Assembly (NCBI GenBank): GCA_964414345.1
Contig: CAYPWF010000030.1
Coordinates: 1-44,530, forward strand
Direction of reading: 5' to 3'
DNA: 44,530 nt
Source of the DNA: Desulfocorpusculum sp964414345
Lineage (GTDB): Bacteria > Desulfobacterota > Desulfocorpusculales > Desulfocorpusculum
Translations under genes and position numbers: made by a program
The notes under the pieces: model-generated
Database searches by the model: none
What the model saw: only the letters and a program-made list of their open reading frames with translations
Told to the model about the DNA's origin: nothing
Shown here: positions 8,395 through 17,300 of the stretch, piece by piece
How the letters are laid out: each line of letters starts with the position of its first letter
Numbering within the stretch: the first letter of the stretch is position 1

Positions 8395-9738
8395 ATGAGA
8401 AAGGGGAGATGGTTAGGGATGGCCCTGGCCGCGGCGGCCCTCTGGGCGATCGCCATGGAGCCTGCGGCCTGGGCCAAGATCCTGGGCGTGCAGGGCACGA
8501 GCTTCCAGCTTGTGGCCAAACAGGACAGGATCACCCTGGGAGACGGGGACTCCATTGTGATGTGGGGCTTTGCCCTTGGGGATGGCCGCATGCAGTATCC
8601 GGGGCCCACCCTCATAGTGAACCAGGGCGAGACGATCACCGTGAGCCTCAAAAACGCACTTCCTGCCGCAGTCGGAAACGTCTCCATACTGTTTCCGGGC
8701 CACGATGTAACGGCCTCGGGGGGGCTGCCCGGGGCATTGACCCAGGAGGCGCCTCCTGACGGGACAACCACTGTCACCTACACATTCACGGCCGGCAGGC
8801 CCGGCACCTATGTTTACCACAGCGGGACCAGGCCGGACCTGCAGGTGGAGATGGGGCTCCTTGGGGTCATCGTGGTTAGACCCACGAACCCGACCCCCAA
8901 CTCTGATTGCCCCCCTGTGCCCGACGGTCACAATGCAGGCCCGAACCCGTCTTTGTGCACCGGGACCAAGTTCGGATACGACCATTCCGAGACTGCCTAC
9001 GACCGGGAGTTCCTGATCGTGATGACGGACATGGACCCCCGCGTGCACAGGCTCGTGGAGTTCGGCCGCATGGATGAGATCGACACCACGAGCTTCTTCC
9101 AGACGGTCTGGTTCGCAAACGGTCGTAATTTCCCTGACACCATAGCCAATGCCCAGGTGCCCTGGCTTCCAACACAGCCCTACAACGCCATTTTTCTCAT
9201 GCACCCGGGTGAGAGGCTGCTTCTCAGGTTGGTCACCCTGGGCAGGGATCCCCATCCTCTTCATTTCCACGGCAACCACGTGAGGGTCATATCCAGGGAT
9301 GGGAGACTCTTGAGCTCTGGCCCGGGCAACGGGCCCGATCTCTCTTTCGAGCGCTACACTGTTGTGGTGAACCCCGGCCAGACAGTTGATGCACTGTACA
9401 CGTGGACAGGCGCCTTGATGGGGTGGGACATCTACGGCCATGCACCCGGTGATGCCCTGGCCCCTTATGAATTCATGGCCGATCACGGGGCCAATTTCCC
9501 TGTGATCCTGCCCTCCAGGGACGACGTGGTGTTCGGGCAGCTCTACAGCGGGAGCCCCTTCCTGGGAGGGGAGGGATCTCTACCTCCAGAACATACGGGA
9601 TTGAACGTTGGAGGGGGGTTCTTCTACATGTGGCACTCCCACACCGAGAAGGAGCTTTCAAACAACAACATCTTCCCAGGGGGCCTCATAACTTTTCTGG
9701 GTGTTGTGCCCTGGGATGTGCCACTAGAGGCAGAGTGA
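8395..9738 (+). CDS. multicopper-oxidase-like protein, C-terminal copper ligands only
   Basis: This exported two-cupredoxin protein has 447 residues and a signal peptide ending near PAAWA. The first domain has the fold signatures (YPGPTLIVNQGETI, GTYVYHSGT) but lacks HWHG and HCH. The second keeps H287-P-L-H290-F-H292-G and W413-H414-S415-H416. The Cys expected between the last two His is Ser415, so the type 1 copper site is lost, while four trinuclear-cluster His remain. ATG at 8395 is preferred over 8365 because AAGGAGG lies six bases upstream and the resulting signal peptide is normal. The ligand set is the complement of the preceding protein. The WHSHTEKELSNNNIFPGG end resembles a divergent bacterial oxidase subgroup; this is recalled, not searched. 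Confidence 0.85.
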   Translation: MRKGRWLGMALAAAALWAIAMEPAAWAKILGVQGTSFQLVAKQDRITLGDGDSIVMWGFALGDGRMQYPGPTLIVNQGETITVSLKNALPAAVGNVSILFPGHDVTASGGLPGALTQEAPPDGTTTVTYTFTAGRPGTYVYHSGTRPDLQVEMGLLGVIVVRPTNPTPNSDCPPVPDGHNAGPNPSLCTGTKFGYDHSETAYDREFLIVMTDMDPRVHRLVEFGRMDEIDTTSFFQTVWFANGRNFPDTIANAQVPWLPTQPYNAIFLMHPGERLLLRLVTLGRDPHPLHFHGNHVRVISRDGRLLSSGPGNGPDLSFERYTVVVNPGQTVDALYTWTGALMGWDIYGHAPGDALAPYEFMADHGANFPVILPSRDDVVFGQLYSGSPFLGGEGSLPPEHTGLNVGGGFFYMWHSHTEKELSNNNIFPGGLITFLGVVPWDVPLEAE

Positions 9739-9755
9739 GAAAGGAGGCTTAGGAT

Positions 9756-11390
9756 ATGCGATCCAGGACCATCTCGATGCTCTTTGGGAGGGCGTGCCTG
9801 GCACTGGGCCTCCTTCTGGCCTGGGCCGGGGGGGCTGGGGCAGCGGAGTTTTCCCTCACGGCCAAGGCGGGATCCCTGACCTTACCGGACGGCCAGACAG
9901 TGCCCATCTGGGGTTTTGCCCTGGGCAACGCACCGGCCACGCTGCCGGGTCCCAAGCTGGTGGTGCCTCAAGGGGAAGGGTTGACCATCCATCTGACCAA
10001 CCTCTTGAGCGTGCCCATCTCCCTGGTGATCCCCGGACAGAAGCTTCCGGATGACAACGCCGGGCCGGTCTGGACAGACTGGCCCGACGAGACAACCACC
10101 TGGTCCGGGAGCCGGCCGGCCGGGAACTACACGGCCAGGGTGCGCTCTTTCACCCACGAGGTGCCCCCGGGGGAGACTCGCACCTATACCTGGTCCACTT
10201 TCAAGGAAGGGGCCTTCCTCTATCAAAGTGGCACCAACCCGGCCGCACAGGTGCAGATGGGTCTGTACGGGGCGGTTGTGAAGAACTTCGATACGGGACA
10301 GGCTTACAGCGACCCTGACACTGGTTTTGACAAGGAGGTGCTGCTCCTTTACAGCGCCATTGACCCGGTAATGAACCAGGCCATTTTCTCAGGGCAGTTC
10401 GGCCCGGGCAAGGCGGTTCCAAACACCAGAGACTATGCTGCCAAGTACTTCCTCATAAACGGCAAGGCCTGGCCGGATCCGGCCCAGGCCCGCATCAACG
10501 GCTGCACAGAGATCCTGGCCGGGCAGGACGTGCTTCTCAGGTTCCTGAATGGGGGGTACCAGACATTCGTGCCCGTTTTTCTGGGCCCTTATGTCACCTT
10601 GAGGGCCGAGGACGGGAACCTCTACCCCTTCCCCCGGGAGCAGTACTCCATGGAGCTGGGAGCAGGCCGCTCAGTGGACGCCTGGTTGAGTCCTGGCTCT
10701 GATGGGGCCATCACTCTCTATGATGGCAGGCTGCACCTTACCAATGCCGGGGATCCCAACCCTGGCGGGTTGATAGCTCGCCTCCAGGTGGGAGCCCTGG
10801 GGCCGGACACCCAGAATCCCCAAGTCACGAACCTTTTTGCCACACCCAACCCCACAGGCGGGGCGGCCACTGTGGCCTTGACAGGGACCGCCACTGATGT
10901 TGCCACAGGATGCTCCGCCATCCAGGCAGCCGAGTACTGGATCGGCTCTACGGATCCGGGGCCCGGAAGCGGCACCCCTATGAGCGCTGCTGACGGGGCC
11001 TTTGACTCGGCCGAGGAGTCGATCCAGGCAACAGTGGATGTCTCTTCCCTGAGCAACGGGGTCCACACGGTCTGGGTGCGGGCTATGGACTCCACAGGGT
11101 GGGGCACCGCCTCTTCTTTGCAGCTCCAAGTTGGACCCCCTGAGACCGTGACCATTTACAAGACTCGCTACAGCAGGCTGCGCAAGACGCTCAAGGTGTT
11201 CGCCCGCAGCACTGCCACAGCCGGCAGCGTCACATTGACCGCAGTGGGTTTCGGGGACCTGGCCTATAGGGCAGCCAAGAACGACTACTTCGGGAAGTTC
11301 CGCCCGGTTGCCAGCAAACCGGCCGCGGTCACGGTGGTCTCCACAGGTGGAGGCTCGGATACCAAGCCTGTGCCGTTTACGGCCCCCTGA
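9756..11390 (+). CDS. cupredoxin-fold multicopper-oxidase homologue without copper ligands
   Basis: This exported protein of 544 residues has a signal peptide ending near GGAGAAE. Residues up to about 340 follow the same two-cupredoxin layout as the two genes upstream (LPGPKLVVPQGEGLTIHL, GAFLYQSGTNPAAQVQMGL). Every copper motif is replaced: HWHG by SLVIPG, HCH by YQSGT and HPxHxHG by TFVPVFLGP. An Ig-like or fibronectin-like module and a further beta-rich tail follow, with VWVRAMDSTGWG typical of such domains. ATG follows AAAGGAGG, 17 bases after the previous stop. It is probably a structural or assembly subunit of the same exported complex. A catalytic role is unlikely from the residues seen. 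Confidence 0.78.
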   Translation: MRSRTISMLFGRACLALGLLLAWAGGAGAAEFSLTAKAGSLTLPDGQTVPIWGFALGNAPATLPGPKLVVPQGEGLTIHLTNLLSVPISLVIPGQKLPDDNAGPVWTDWPDETTTWSGSRPAGNYTARVRSFTHEVPPGETRTYTWSTFKEGAFLYQSGTNPAAQVQMGLYGAVVKNFDTGQAYSDPDTGFDKEVLLLYSAIDPVMNQAIFSGQFGPGKAVPNTRDYAAKYFLINGKAWPDPAQARINGCTEILAGQDVLLRFLNGGYQTFVPVFLGPYVTLRAEDGNLYPFPREQYSMELGAGRSVDAWLSPGSDGAITLYDGRLHLTNAGDPNPGGLIARLQVGALGPDTQNPQVTNLFATPNPTGGAATVALTGTATDVATGCSAIQAAEYWIGSTDPGPGSGTPMSAADGAFDSAEESIQATVDVSSLSNGVHTVWVRAMDSTGWGTASSLQLQVGPPETVTIYKTRYSRLRKTLKVFARSTATAGSVTLTAVGFGDLAYRAAKNDYFGKFRPVASKPAAVTVVSTGGGSDTKPVPFTAP

Positions 11391-11420
11391 GTCTGATTCC
11401 TGGAAAGTAAACTTTAAGGG

Positions 11421-11450
11421 GAGGAGGGAGCCAAGCCCTCCTCTTTTTTT
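11421..11450 (+). terminator. intrinsic terminator after the oxidase operon
   Basis: A perfect 8-bp stem, GAGGAGGG (11421-11428) with CCCTCCTC (11436-11443), has a 7-base loop and is followed directly by seven T. It closes the surface-protein/oxidase operon, 31 bases after its last stop. Confidence 0.93.
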
Positions 11451-11502
11451 GTGGGCAGAAGCTGCTTTGCAGGGTATTCTTTTGGGGGGGGAGGAATGGG
11501 CC

Positions 11503-11952
11503 ATGAAAGAGAATCGGAGAGCAAAACCAAGAGAGCAAAAGCTCTTCAGTTTGGGGATCCTGATGATTCTGAGCTTGGCATGGGGGTGTGTGACCACACA
11601 GAGCGGGAGCCATGAGCCTTGGGGGCAAAAGGCCTGCGGGATTGAGATCAGAAGCCTCCGTGTCACAGGCGGGGGAGGTTTTCTGGATTTGAGATTCAGG
11701 GTCCTAGAGCCTGAGAAGGCCTCCACTCTTTTGGACCCGGGGGCGCCGGCCACTTTGATGCATGAGCCCACAGGAAAGCTCCTCACAGTGGCTTCAAGCA
11801 AATTAGGCAAGCTCAGGCAGAGGACAGCACAGCCCGAGACCGGCAGGGAATACTTCATATTGTTTAGAAATTCCGGGGGGCTTGTGAGACCAGGGGAGAA
11901 GGTAAGCCTGGCTGCGGGGAATTGCAAAGTGGAGGGTTTGGAGGTGCAATGA
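11503..11952 (+). CDS. small predicted lipoprotein in the copper-efflux operon
   Basis: This protein of 149 residues has a basic N-terminus, a hydrophobic stretch and a lipobox LAWGC, giving a lipidated Cys at residue 29. The mature part is beta-rich and contains GGGGFLDLRFRVLEPEKA and a Gly/Val-rich C-terminus. I do not recognise the family. Its short, single-domain make-up would suit a periplasmic accessory protein anchored to a membrane. ATG at 11503 follows GGGGAGGAA; an ATG at 11496 is in another frame. The stop overlaps the start of the next gene (ATGA), so the two are translationally coupled. It is the first gene after the terminator and leads into a membrane protein and CusBA. Confidence 0.72.
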   Translation: MKENRRAKPREQKLFSLGILMILSLAWGCVTTQSGSHEPWGQKACGIEIRSLRVTGGGGFLDLRFRVLEPEKASTLLDPGAPATLMHEPTGKLLTVASSKLGKLRQRTAQPETGREYFILFRNSGGLVRPGEKVSLAAGNCKVEGLEVQ

Positions 11953-12947
11953 TCCTGGATGCAGCCGTATTGGCCCTTACCGGAGGCTCTCTATTGGCCT
12001 GCGCAACAGCGGTGGCAGCGGCGGGGCTAGGCACACACATCCTAGCCCACTGGGATCTAAGCAGCGGAAGCGATTTGCAACTTCGCTTGGAGAGACGCAC
12101 CTATCTAATCTCAACCCTCCTCTCCTATGTCATGATCACCCAGATAGTTTCCCTTTTTCTTTTTGTTTACACTGCAGATCGAATCCACGGGCTTTTTGTG
12201 GGGGTAATGTGTGCTGCAGGAAGCCTCAATGTGAACGGGTTTGGATACCCTGCGCTTCTCCTAAAGCTAATGAATTCCATCCTGTGCGGGCTTTGGCTCA
12301 TACTGAATCGCACAGATCAGACCTCTCCTGACTATCCACTTCTGGTTCCCAAGTACCGACTCTTGCGTTGGATAGCAGGAAGCCTGACACTGGAAGCCTT
12401 ACTCCAGACCTCCTATTTCCTCAACCTGAGGCCTCACCTTATCACCTCCTGCTGCGGAGCACTGTTCGGCAGCGATGCCCAAAGCCTTGGGGGAGATCTG
12501 GCAGGGGTCCCGCCCGAGCAGGCAAAGGTGATTTTTTTTGTGGGTCTGGCTCTCTTGGTGAGAGCAGGGATCCAGGTAATACTCAAGGGCTCAGGCGCGA
12601 GGGTGTTTTCCCTTGTAAGCGGATTTCTGCTGGTCTGGTCTTTGGTTTCAGTTGTTAGCTACATCTCGGTATATTTCTATGAACTACCAACCCACCACTG
12701 TCCTTTTTGTCTTCTTCAGGCCGAATACCACCACATAGGCTACGTGCTTTATGTGCCCCTTTTGACAGGCGGCATTTGCGGTCTTGGGGTGGGGCTTTTG
12801 GATCGGTATAGGGGCTTGGCCTCTTTGAGTGAGAGGCTCCCGGCAATTGAGCGCAAACTTGCCTTGGTGAGCCTGACAGGGTATTTGTTGTTTGCTGCCG
12901 TGTCCTCTTATCCAATGGTTTTTTCCGACTTCAGGCTGAACTCTTGA
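11949..12947 (+). CDS. polytopic membrane protein with an HHCPFC motif
   Basis: This protein has 332 residues and roughly eight hydrophobic segments. Its distinguishing motif is THHCPFCLLQAEYHHIGYVLY near residue 262, a CxxC pair flanked by paired His at a membrane boundary. A second Cys pair occurs in ITSCCGALFG. Such Cys/His clusters could bind Cu(I) or run a thiol-disulfide exchange. I recall similar unnamed proteins beside heavy-metal efflux genes, but the family has no function I can name. The ATG overlaps the stop of the lipoprotein gene, and CusB follows 22 bases downstream, so it belongs to the efflux operon. Confidence 0.72.
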   Translation: MILDAAVLALTGGSLLACATAVAAAGLGTHILAHWDLSSGSDLQLRLERRTYLISTLLSYVMITQIVSLFLFVYTADRIHGLFVGVMCAAGSLNVNGFGYPALLLKLMNSILCGLWLILNRTDQTSPDYPLLVPKYRLLRWIAGSLTLEALLQTSYFLNLRPHLITSCCGALFGSDAQSLGGDLAGVPPEQAKVIFFVGLALLVRAGIQVILKGSGARVFSLVSGFLLVWSLVSVVSYISVYFYELPTHHCPFCLLQAEYHHIGYVLYVPLLTGGICGLGVGLLDRYRGLASLSERLPAIERKLALVSLTGYLLFAAVSSYPMVFSDFRLNS

Positions 12948-12969
12948 AGGGAAAAGGAGGCGGAATCCC

Positions 12970-14364
12970 ATGATCCCTTGGGGAAAGCTCTTAAGATGGC
13001 TTGTGCCTATCAGCCTTGCTTTTGCGGCCGGGTACGGGCTGCGGGGAGGAGAGAAGGCTACCAATACGGATAGTCATCAGTCTCACTCCCATGAGATAAG
13101 CCCTAAGGAGCCTGGGGAGGCTCTGTACGTCTGCCCCATGATGCATATCGCCCCCACAAAAAAGCCAGGGCAATGCCCGGTTTGCGGAATGGACCTGGTG
13201 AGGGTCTCGGGCGGAATGCAGGAGGAAGGGGAGGGGAGGGCCACTGTGAGGCTTTCCAAAGAAGCGGCCAAGCTGGCCCAGGTGCAGGTGAGCCCGGTTG
13301 AGAGAAGATCGGTCCAGCAGGAGATCCGTCTTTACGGTCAGATAGACTACGATCCGGCCCACCTAAGCTATGTGAGCGCTTACATGCCCGGCGTGGTCAA
13401 CAGGCTCTACGTGGAGAGGGCCGGGGTCTCGGTGCGCTGGGGGCAGCCCCTGTTGGATTTCTACTCATCCGACCTTTATAACACAGAGCAGCAGCTTTTC
13501 GAGGCCGCTCAGGTGGTACCGGGCCTCTTGGCCTTCCGGGAAGGGACCCCTCATGTGGCCCGCAAAGGGGAGGTGGAAAGTAGAGGGCCTCAGGATGAGG
13601 CAGCAAAGCAAGAGGCGCTCAGGAAAATGGCGGCCATCCGTCATAAGCTGAGGATCCTGGGACTCTCCAAGCGGGACATAGACGAGCTCCAACAACGCTC
13701 TGAGCCCACGGGCATAGCCACTGTTACCGCACCTAGGGCCGGAGTGGTCATAAGGCAGAACTCCACCGAGGGACTGTATGTGAACACCGGGACGGTCCTC
13801 ATGGTGATTGCGGATCCCAAATACATTTGGCTGAGACTGGATGCGTACGAAGCGGATCTGCCCTGGATCAGAAACGGCCAGGAGGTGGAGTTCCAAGTGG
13901 AGGCTTTCCCTGGCGAGAAGTTTAGAGGCCGGGTAACTTACATGGATCCCATATTCAATCCCAAGACCCGCACAACCACTGTGGGGGTAATTGTTCCGGA
14001 CACGGGAAGGCTTCGTCCAGAGATGATAGCAAGAGCAGTGCTCCTCTCAGAGCTGGGCACAGAGCAAGGCGCATCAATCCCTGGACAGGCCTCAAAACAC
14101 CTTCCACTGACCGTTCCCGCCTCAGCGGCCTTGATCACCGGGAAAAGGGCTTTGGTGTATGTGGCCTTGCCCGGTCAGGAATGGACTTACGAGGCCAGGG
14201 AGGTGGTTTTAGGGCCCAGGGGACGGGATTACTTGGTGGTGAAAGAAGGGCTTGAAGAGGGGGAGCTGGTGGTCACAAAAGGTGCCTTTAAGATAGACAG
14301 CGCTTCCCAGATCCTGGCCAAGCCAAGCATGATGAACAGGAGCCCCAAGAAGCCGCAGAGCTGA
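12970..14364 (+). CDS. cusB: CusB-type periplasmic adaptor of a heavy-metal RND efflux pump
   Basis: This membrane-fusion protein of 464 residues has an N-terminal anchor (residues 8-24) followed by a His-rich stretch. Next comes a heavy-metal-binding domain, YVCPMMHIAP...QCPVCGMDL, with C55, M57, M58, H59, C69 and C72 as likely Cu(I)/Ag(I) ligands. The rest has the adaptor layout: beta-barrel and lipoyl segments (YMPGVVNRLYVERAGVSVRWGQPLLDFYSSDLY, then ATVTAPRAGVVIRQNSTEGLYVNTGTVL) around a helical hairpin. It links the RND pump to an outer-membrane channel and hands metal to the pump. ATG follows AAAGGAGG. CusA starts eight bases after its stop. No outer-membrane factor gene is present in this operon, so that partner must lie elsewhere. 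Confidence 0.92.
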   Translation: MIPWGKLLRWLVPISLAFAAGYGLRGGEKATNTDSHQSHSHEISPKEPGEALYVCPMMHIAPTKKPGQCPVCGMDLVRVSGGMQEEGEGRATVRLSKEAAKLAQVQVSPVERRSVQQEIRLYGQIDYDPAHLSYVSAYMPGVVNRLYVERAGVSVRWGQPLLDFYSSDLYNTEQQLFEAAQVVPGLLAFREGTPHVARKGEVESRGPQDEAAKQEALRKMAAIRHKLRILGLSKRDIDELQQRSEPTGIATVTAPRAGVVIRQNSTEGLYVNTGTVLMVIADPKYIWLRLDAYEADLPWIRNGQEVEFQVEAFPGEKFRGRVTYMDPIFNPKTRTTTVGVIVPDTGRLRPEMIARAVLLSELGTEQGASIPGQASKHLPLTVPASAALITGKRALVYVALPGQEWTYEAREVVLGPRGRDYLVVKEGLEEGELVVTKGAFKIDSASQILAKPSMMNRSPKKPQS

Positions 14365-14372
14365 GGTGGCAA

Positions 14373-17300
14373 GTGACAGAAGATTCCGGTTTACGCTCCC
14401 CTATACGGGCTCTAATTAGGCTGTGCCTGGAGCGGCCCGGCATTGTGCTGGCCATCCTGGCCTTGACCTGCGGCTTAGGGATCAGCTTTGCCCCGTTTGA
14501 CTGGGACCTGGGAGGTCTGCCTCGTTTCCCTGTGCCCGTGGATGCCATTCCCGATGTGGGGGAGAATCAGCAGATCGTGTTCACGGACTGGCCCGGCCGC
14601 TCCCCTCAGGACGTGGAAAACCAGGTCTCCTACCCTCTCACATCGGCACTTCTGGGTATCCCAAGGGTAAAGGCCATTCGATGCACCTCCATGTTCGGAT
14701 TTTCCATAGTGTATGTGATCTTTGAAAACGGGGCCGACTTCTACTGGTGCAGAAGTCGGATTCTGGAGAAACTCAACAGCCTCCCCTCGGGCACGCTCCC
14801 CCAAGGGGTGCAGCCCGCCTTGGGCCCGGATGCCACTGCCTTGGGGCAGGTTTTCTGGTACACCCTGGAAGGCAGAGATCCCCAGGGACGTCCCACCGGG
14901 GGGTGGGATCTTCAGGAGCTGCGTTCCATCCAGGATTGGCAGGTGCGCTTTGCCCTTCTTTCGGCCGAGGGGATAAGCGAGGTGGCCTCAGTGGGGGGGT
15001 ATGTCAAGGAATACCAAGTGGACCTGGATCCTGCCCTGCTTAGGGCATGGGGCGTGACCCTGGAGGAGGTGGTGGCAGCCCTTCAGAGGGCTAACCAGGA
15101 AATAGGGGCCCGCACCATGGAGGTGAACCGCGTGGACTACGTGGTGAGAGGGCTGGGCTTCATCAGGGATCCAAAGGAGCTGGCAGAGGCCATAGTAAGG
15201 GTTAACGAGGGGGTACCTCTTCTGGTCCGCCACGTGGCCCAGGTCACCCTGGGACCAGCCGGCCGCTCAGGGATTTTGGACAAAGAGGGGGCTGAAGCTG
15301 TAGGCGGCGTGGTGGTGGTACGCTACGGGGAGAACCCGCTTAAGGCCATCAAGAATCTGCGGCTCAAGATCCAGGAGGTCTCCCCATCTCTCCCACGCAA
15401 GACCCTCCCGGACGGCACCTTAAGCCAGGTCAGAATAGTGCCGTTTTACGACCGTACCGGTCTCATAGAAGAGACCCTCTGGACCCTGCACGAAGCCCTG
15501 GTGCAGGAAGCCTTGGTGGTAATGGTGGTAATCTTGGCCCTGGTGGGGCACTTGAGGAGTGCGCTTCTTGTCTGTTCTGTGCTGCCCTTGGCAGTACTCA
15601 TGTGCTTTGTGGGCATGAAGCTGCTGGGGGTGGAAGCCAATATCGTGGCTCTGGCGGGGATAGCCATAGCCATAGGAACCCTGGGCGACATGGGCATAAT
15701 CGTTACAGAGAACGTGCTGCGCCACCTGGAGAGAGCCGGGCCCGGGGAGGACCGAAAAGCTCTTATCAAGAGGGCGGCCTCCGAGGTGGGTGGAGCAGTG
15801 GTCACGGCCATGGCGGCCACTGTGGTGAGCTTCCTGCCCATATTCGCCCTAACAGGTGCCGAGGGGAAGCTCTTCAGACCCCTGGCCATGACCAAGACCC
15901 TGGTACTGGTGGCCTCCATGCTGGTGGCGGTGACCGTGGTACCGGTGGGGGCGAGGATCCTGCTGCATCCCAGCCTGGAGAAATGGGCCCAGACTCACCT
16001 CTTGCTGGAAGGGTTGGCCTGGGCAGGGCTCTTGGTGGCTCTGCTGTGGAGTCCTTGGCTGGGGGGGGTAATGGTCCTCCTGGGGGCCTGGGGCTTTCTC
16101 CTAAGAAGGCTTCCTCATAAAGCCAGGGGGTTGAGTTCCCGGGCGGCCAGATGGGCCCTCGCTATAGGTTTCTTGGTGCTTCTCTCCTCTGAGTGGCTTC
16201 CTTTGGGCCCTGAGGGAGGTATCCAGAGAAATCTGCTCTTTGCGGGCCTCTTCATGGGAGGAGCTTTGGCGTTAGTGCTTTCGGTCCAGAGATGGTACCC
16301 GAGGATGCTGGGCTGGTGTCTTGAGCATAAAACCGGTTTTCTTTGTCTGCCTGGGGCTGTGGTGGTCTTGGGCCTTACTGTCTGGCTGGGTTTCCCCAAA
16401 GTGTTCGGATGGATTCCCTCCTCACTCATGCGAACCGGGCCTGTCTCTTACATTGCCCACCTTTTCCCGGGGGTGGGCGAAGAATTCATGCCTTTTCTGG
16501 ATGAAGGCTCCTTTCTTTACATGCCCACAGCAATGCCCCATGCCTCTTTGGCCGAGCTCTTAGAGATCTTACAGATCCAGGATCGAAATATCAGGGCCAT
16601 TCCAGAGGTCGAGAGCGTGGTGGGGAAGTTGGGCAGGGCCGAATCCGCTTTGGACCCAGCCCCTCTTTCGATGGTGGAGACCTTGATCCATTACAAGCCC
16701 CAGTACCTCAAGGACGAGAAAGGAAAGATTCTGACTTTCAGGTATGAAAAGGATGCCCTGGATCTGGTCCGGGACGTGGATGGAGGGGCCCTCTCAGCCC
16801 CGGACGGACTGCCTTACCTTGTGCGGGGTAAGTACCTGAGAGAAGAAGGGGGAAGCCTTATCCCAGAGCCTGGAGGAAGACCCTTCAGGCTTTGGAGGCC
16901 GCCCCTGGACCCAGGACTGAACCCGGGTCGGGAGTTTTGGCCTGGAATCAGGGACACTCAGGACATCTGGGTTGAAATATCACGGGCAGCCGAGGTGCCG
17001 GGGGTGACCATGGCCCCCAAATTGCAGCCCATAGCGGCCCGCATGGTCATGTTGCAAAGCGGCATACGTGCTTCCATGGGCATAAGGGTGAAGGGGCCGG
17101 ATCTGGTAAGCATCCAAGAGGCTTGTTCCCTTTTGGAAGAAGCAGTGAGGGAAGTGCCTTCTGTGGACCCGCGTTCGGTGATAGCGGATCGCATAATGGG
17201 AGTTCCCTATCTGGAGGTCAGGCCCGACCGTTCTGCCATGGCCCAGTACGGGGTGGATCTACAACAGCTCCTGGATGTGCTGGATGTGGCAGTGGGGGGC

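Noticed and set aside
8413..9486. Minus-strand open frame of 357 codons
   Set aside because: It is antisense to a gene with a signal peptide and clear cupredoxin motifs; the translated product has no recognisable domain.
10671..11927. Long minus-strand open frame of 418 codons
   Set aside because: It lies antisense to the third oxidase homologue, the terminator and the lipoprotein gene, has no family motif, and is the usual shadow of GC-rich coding DNA.
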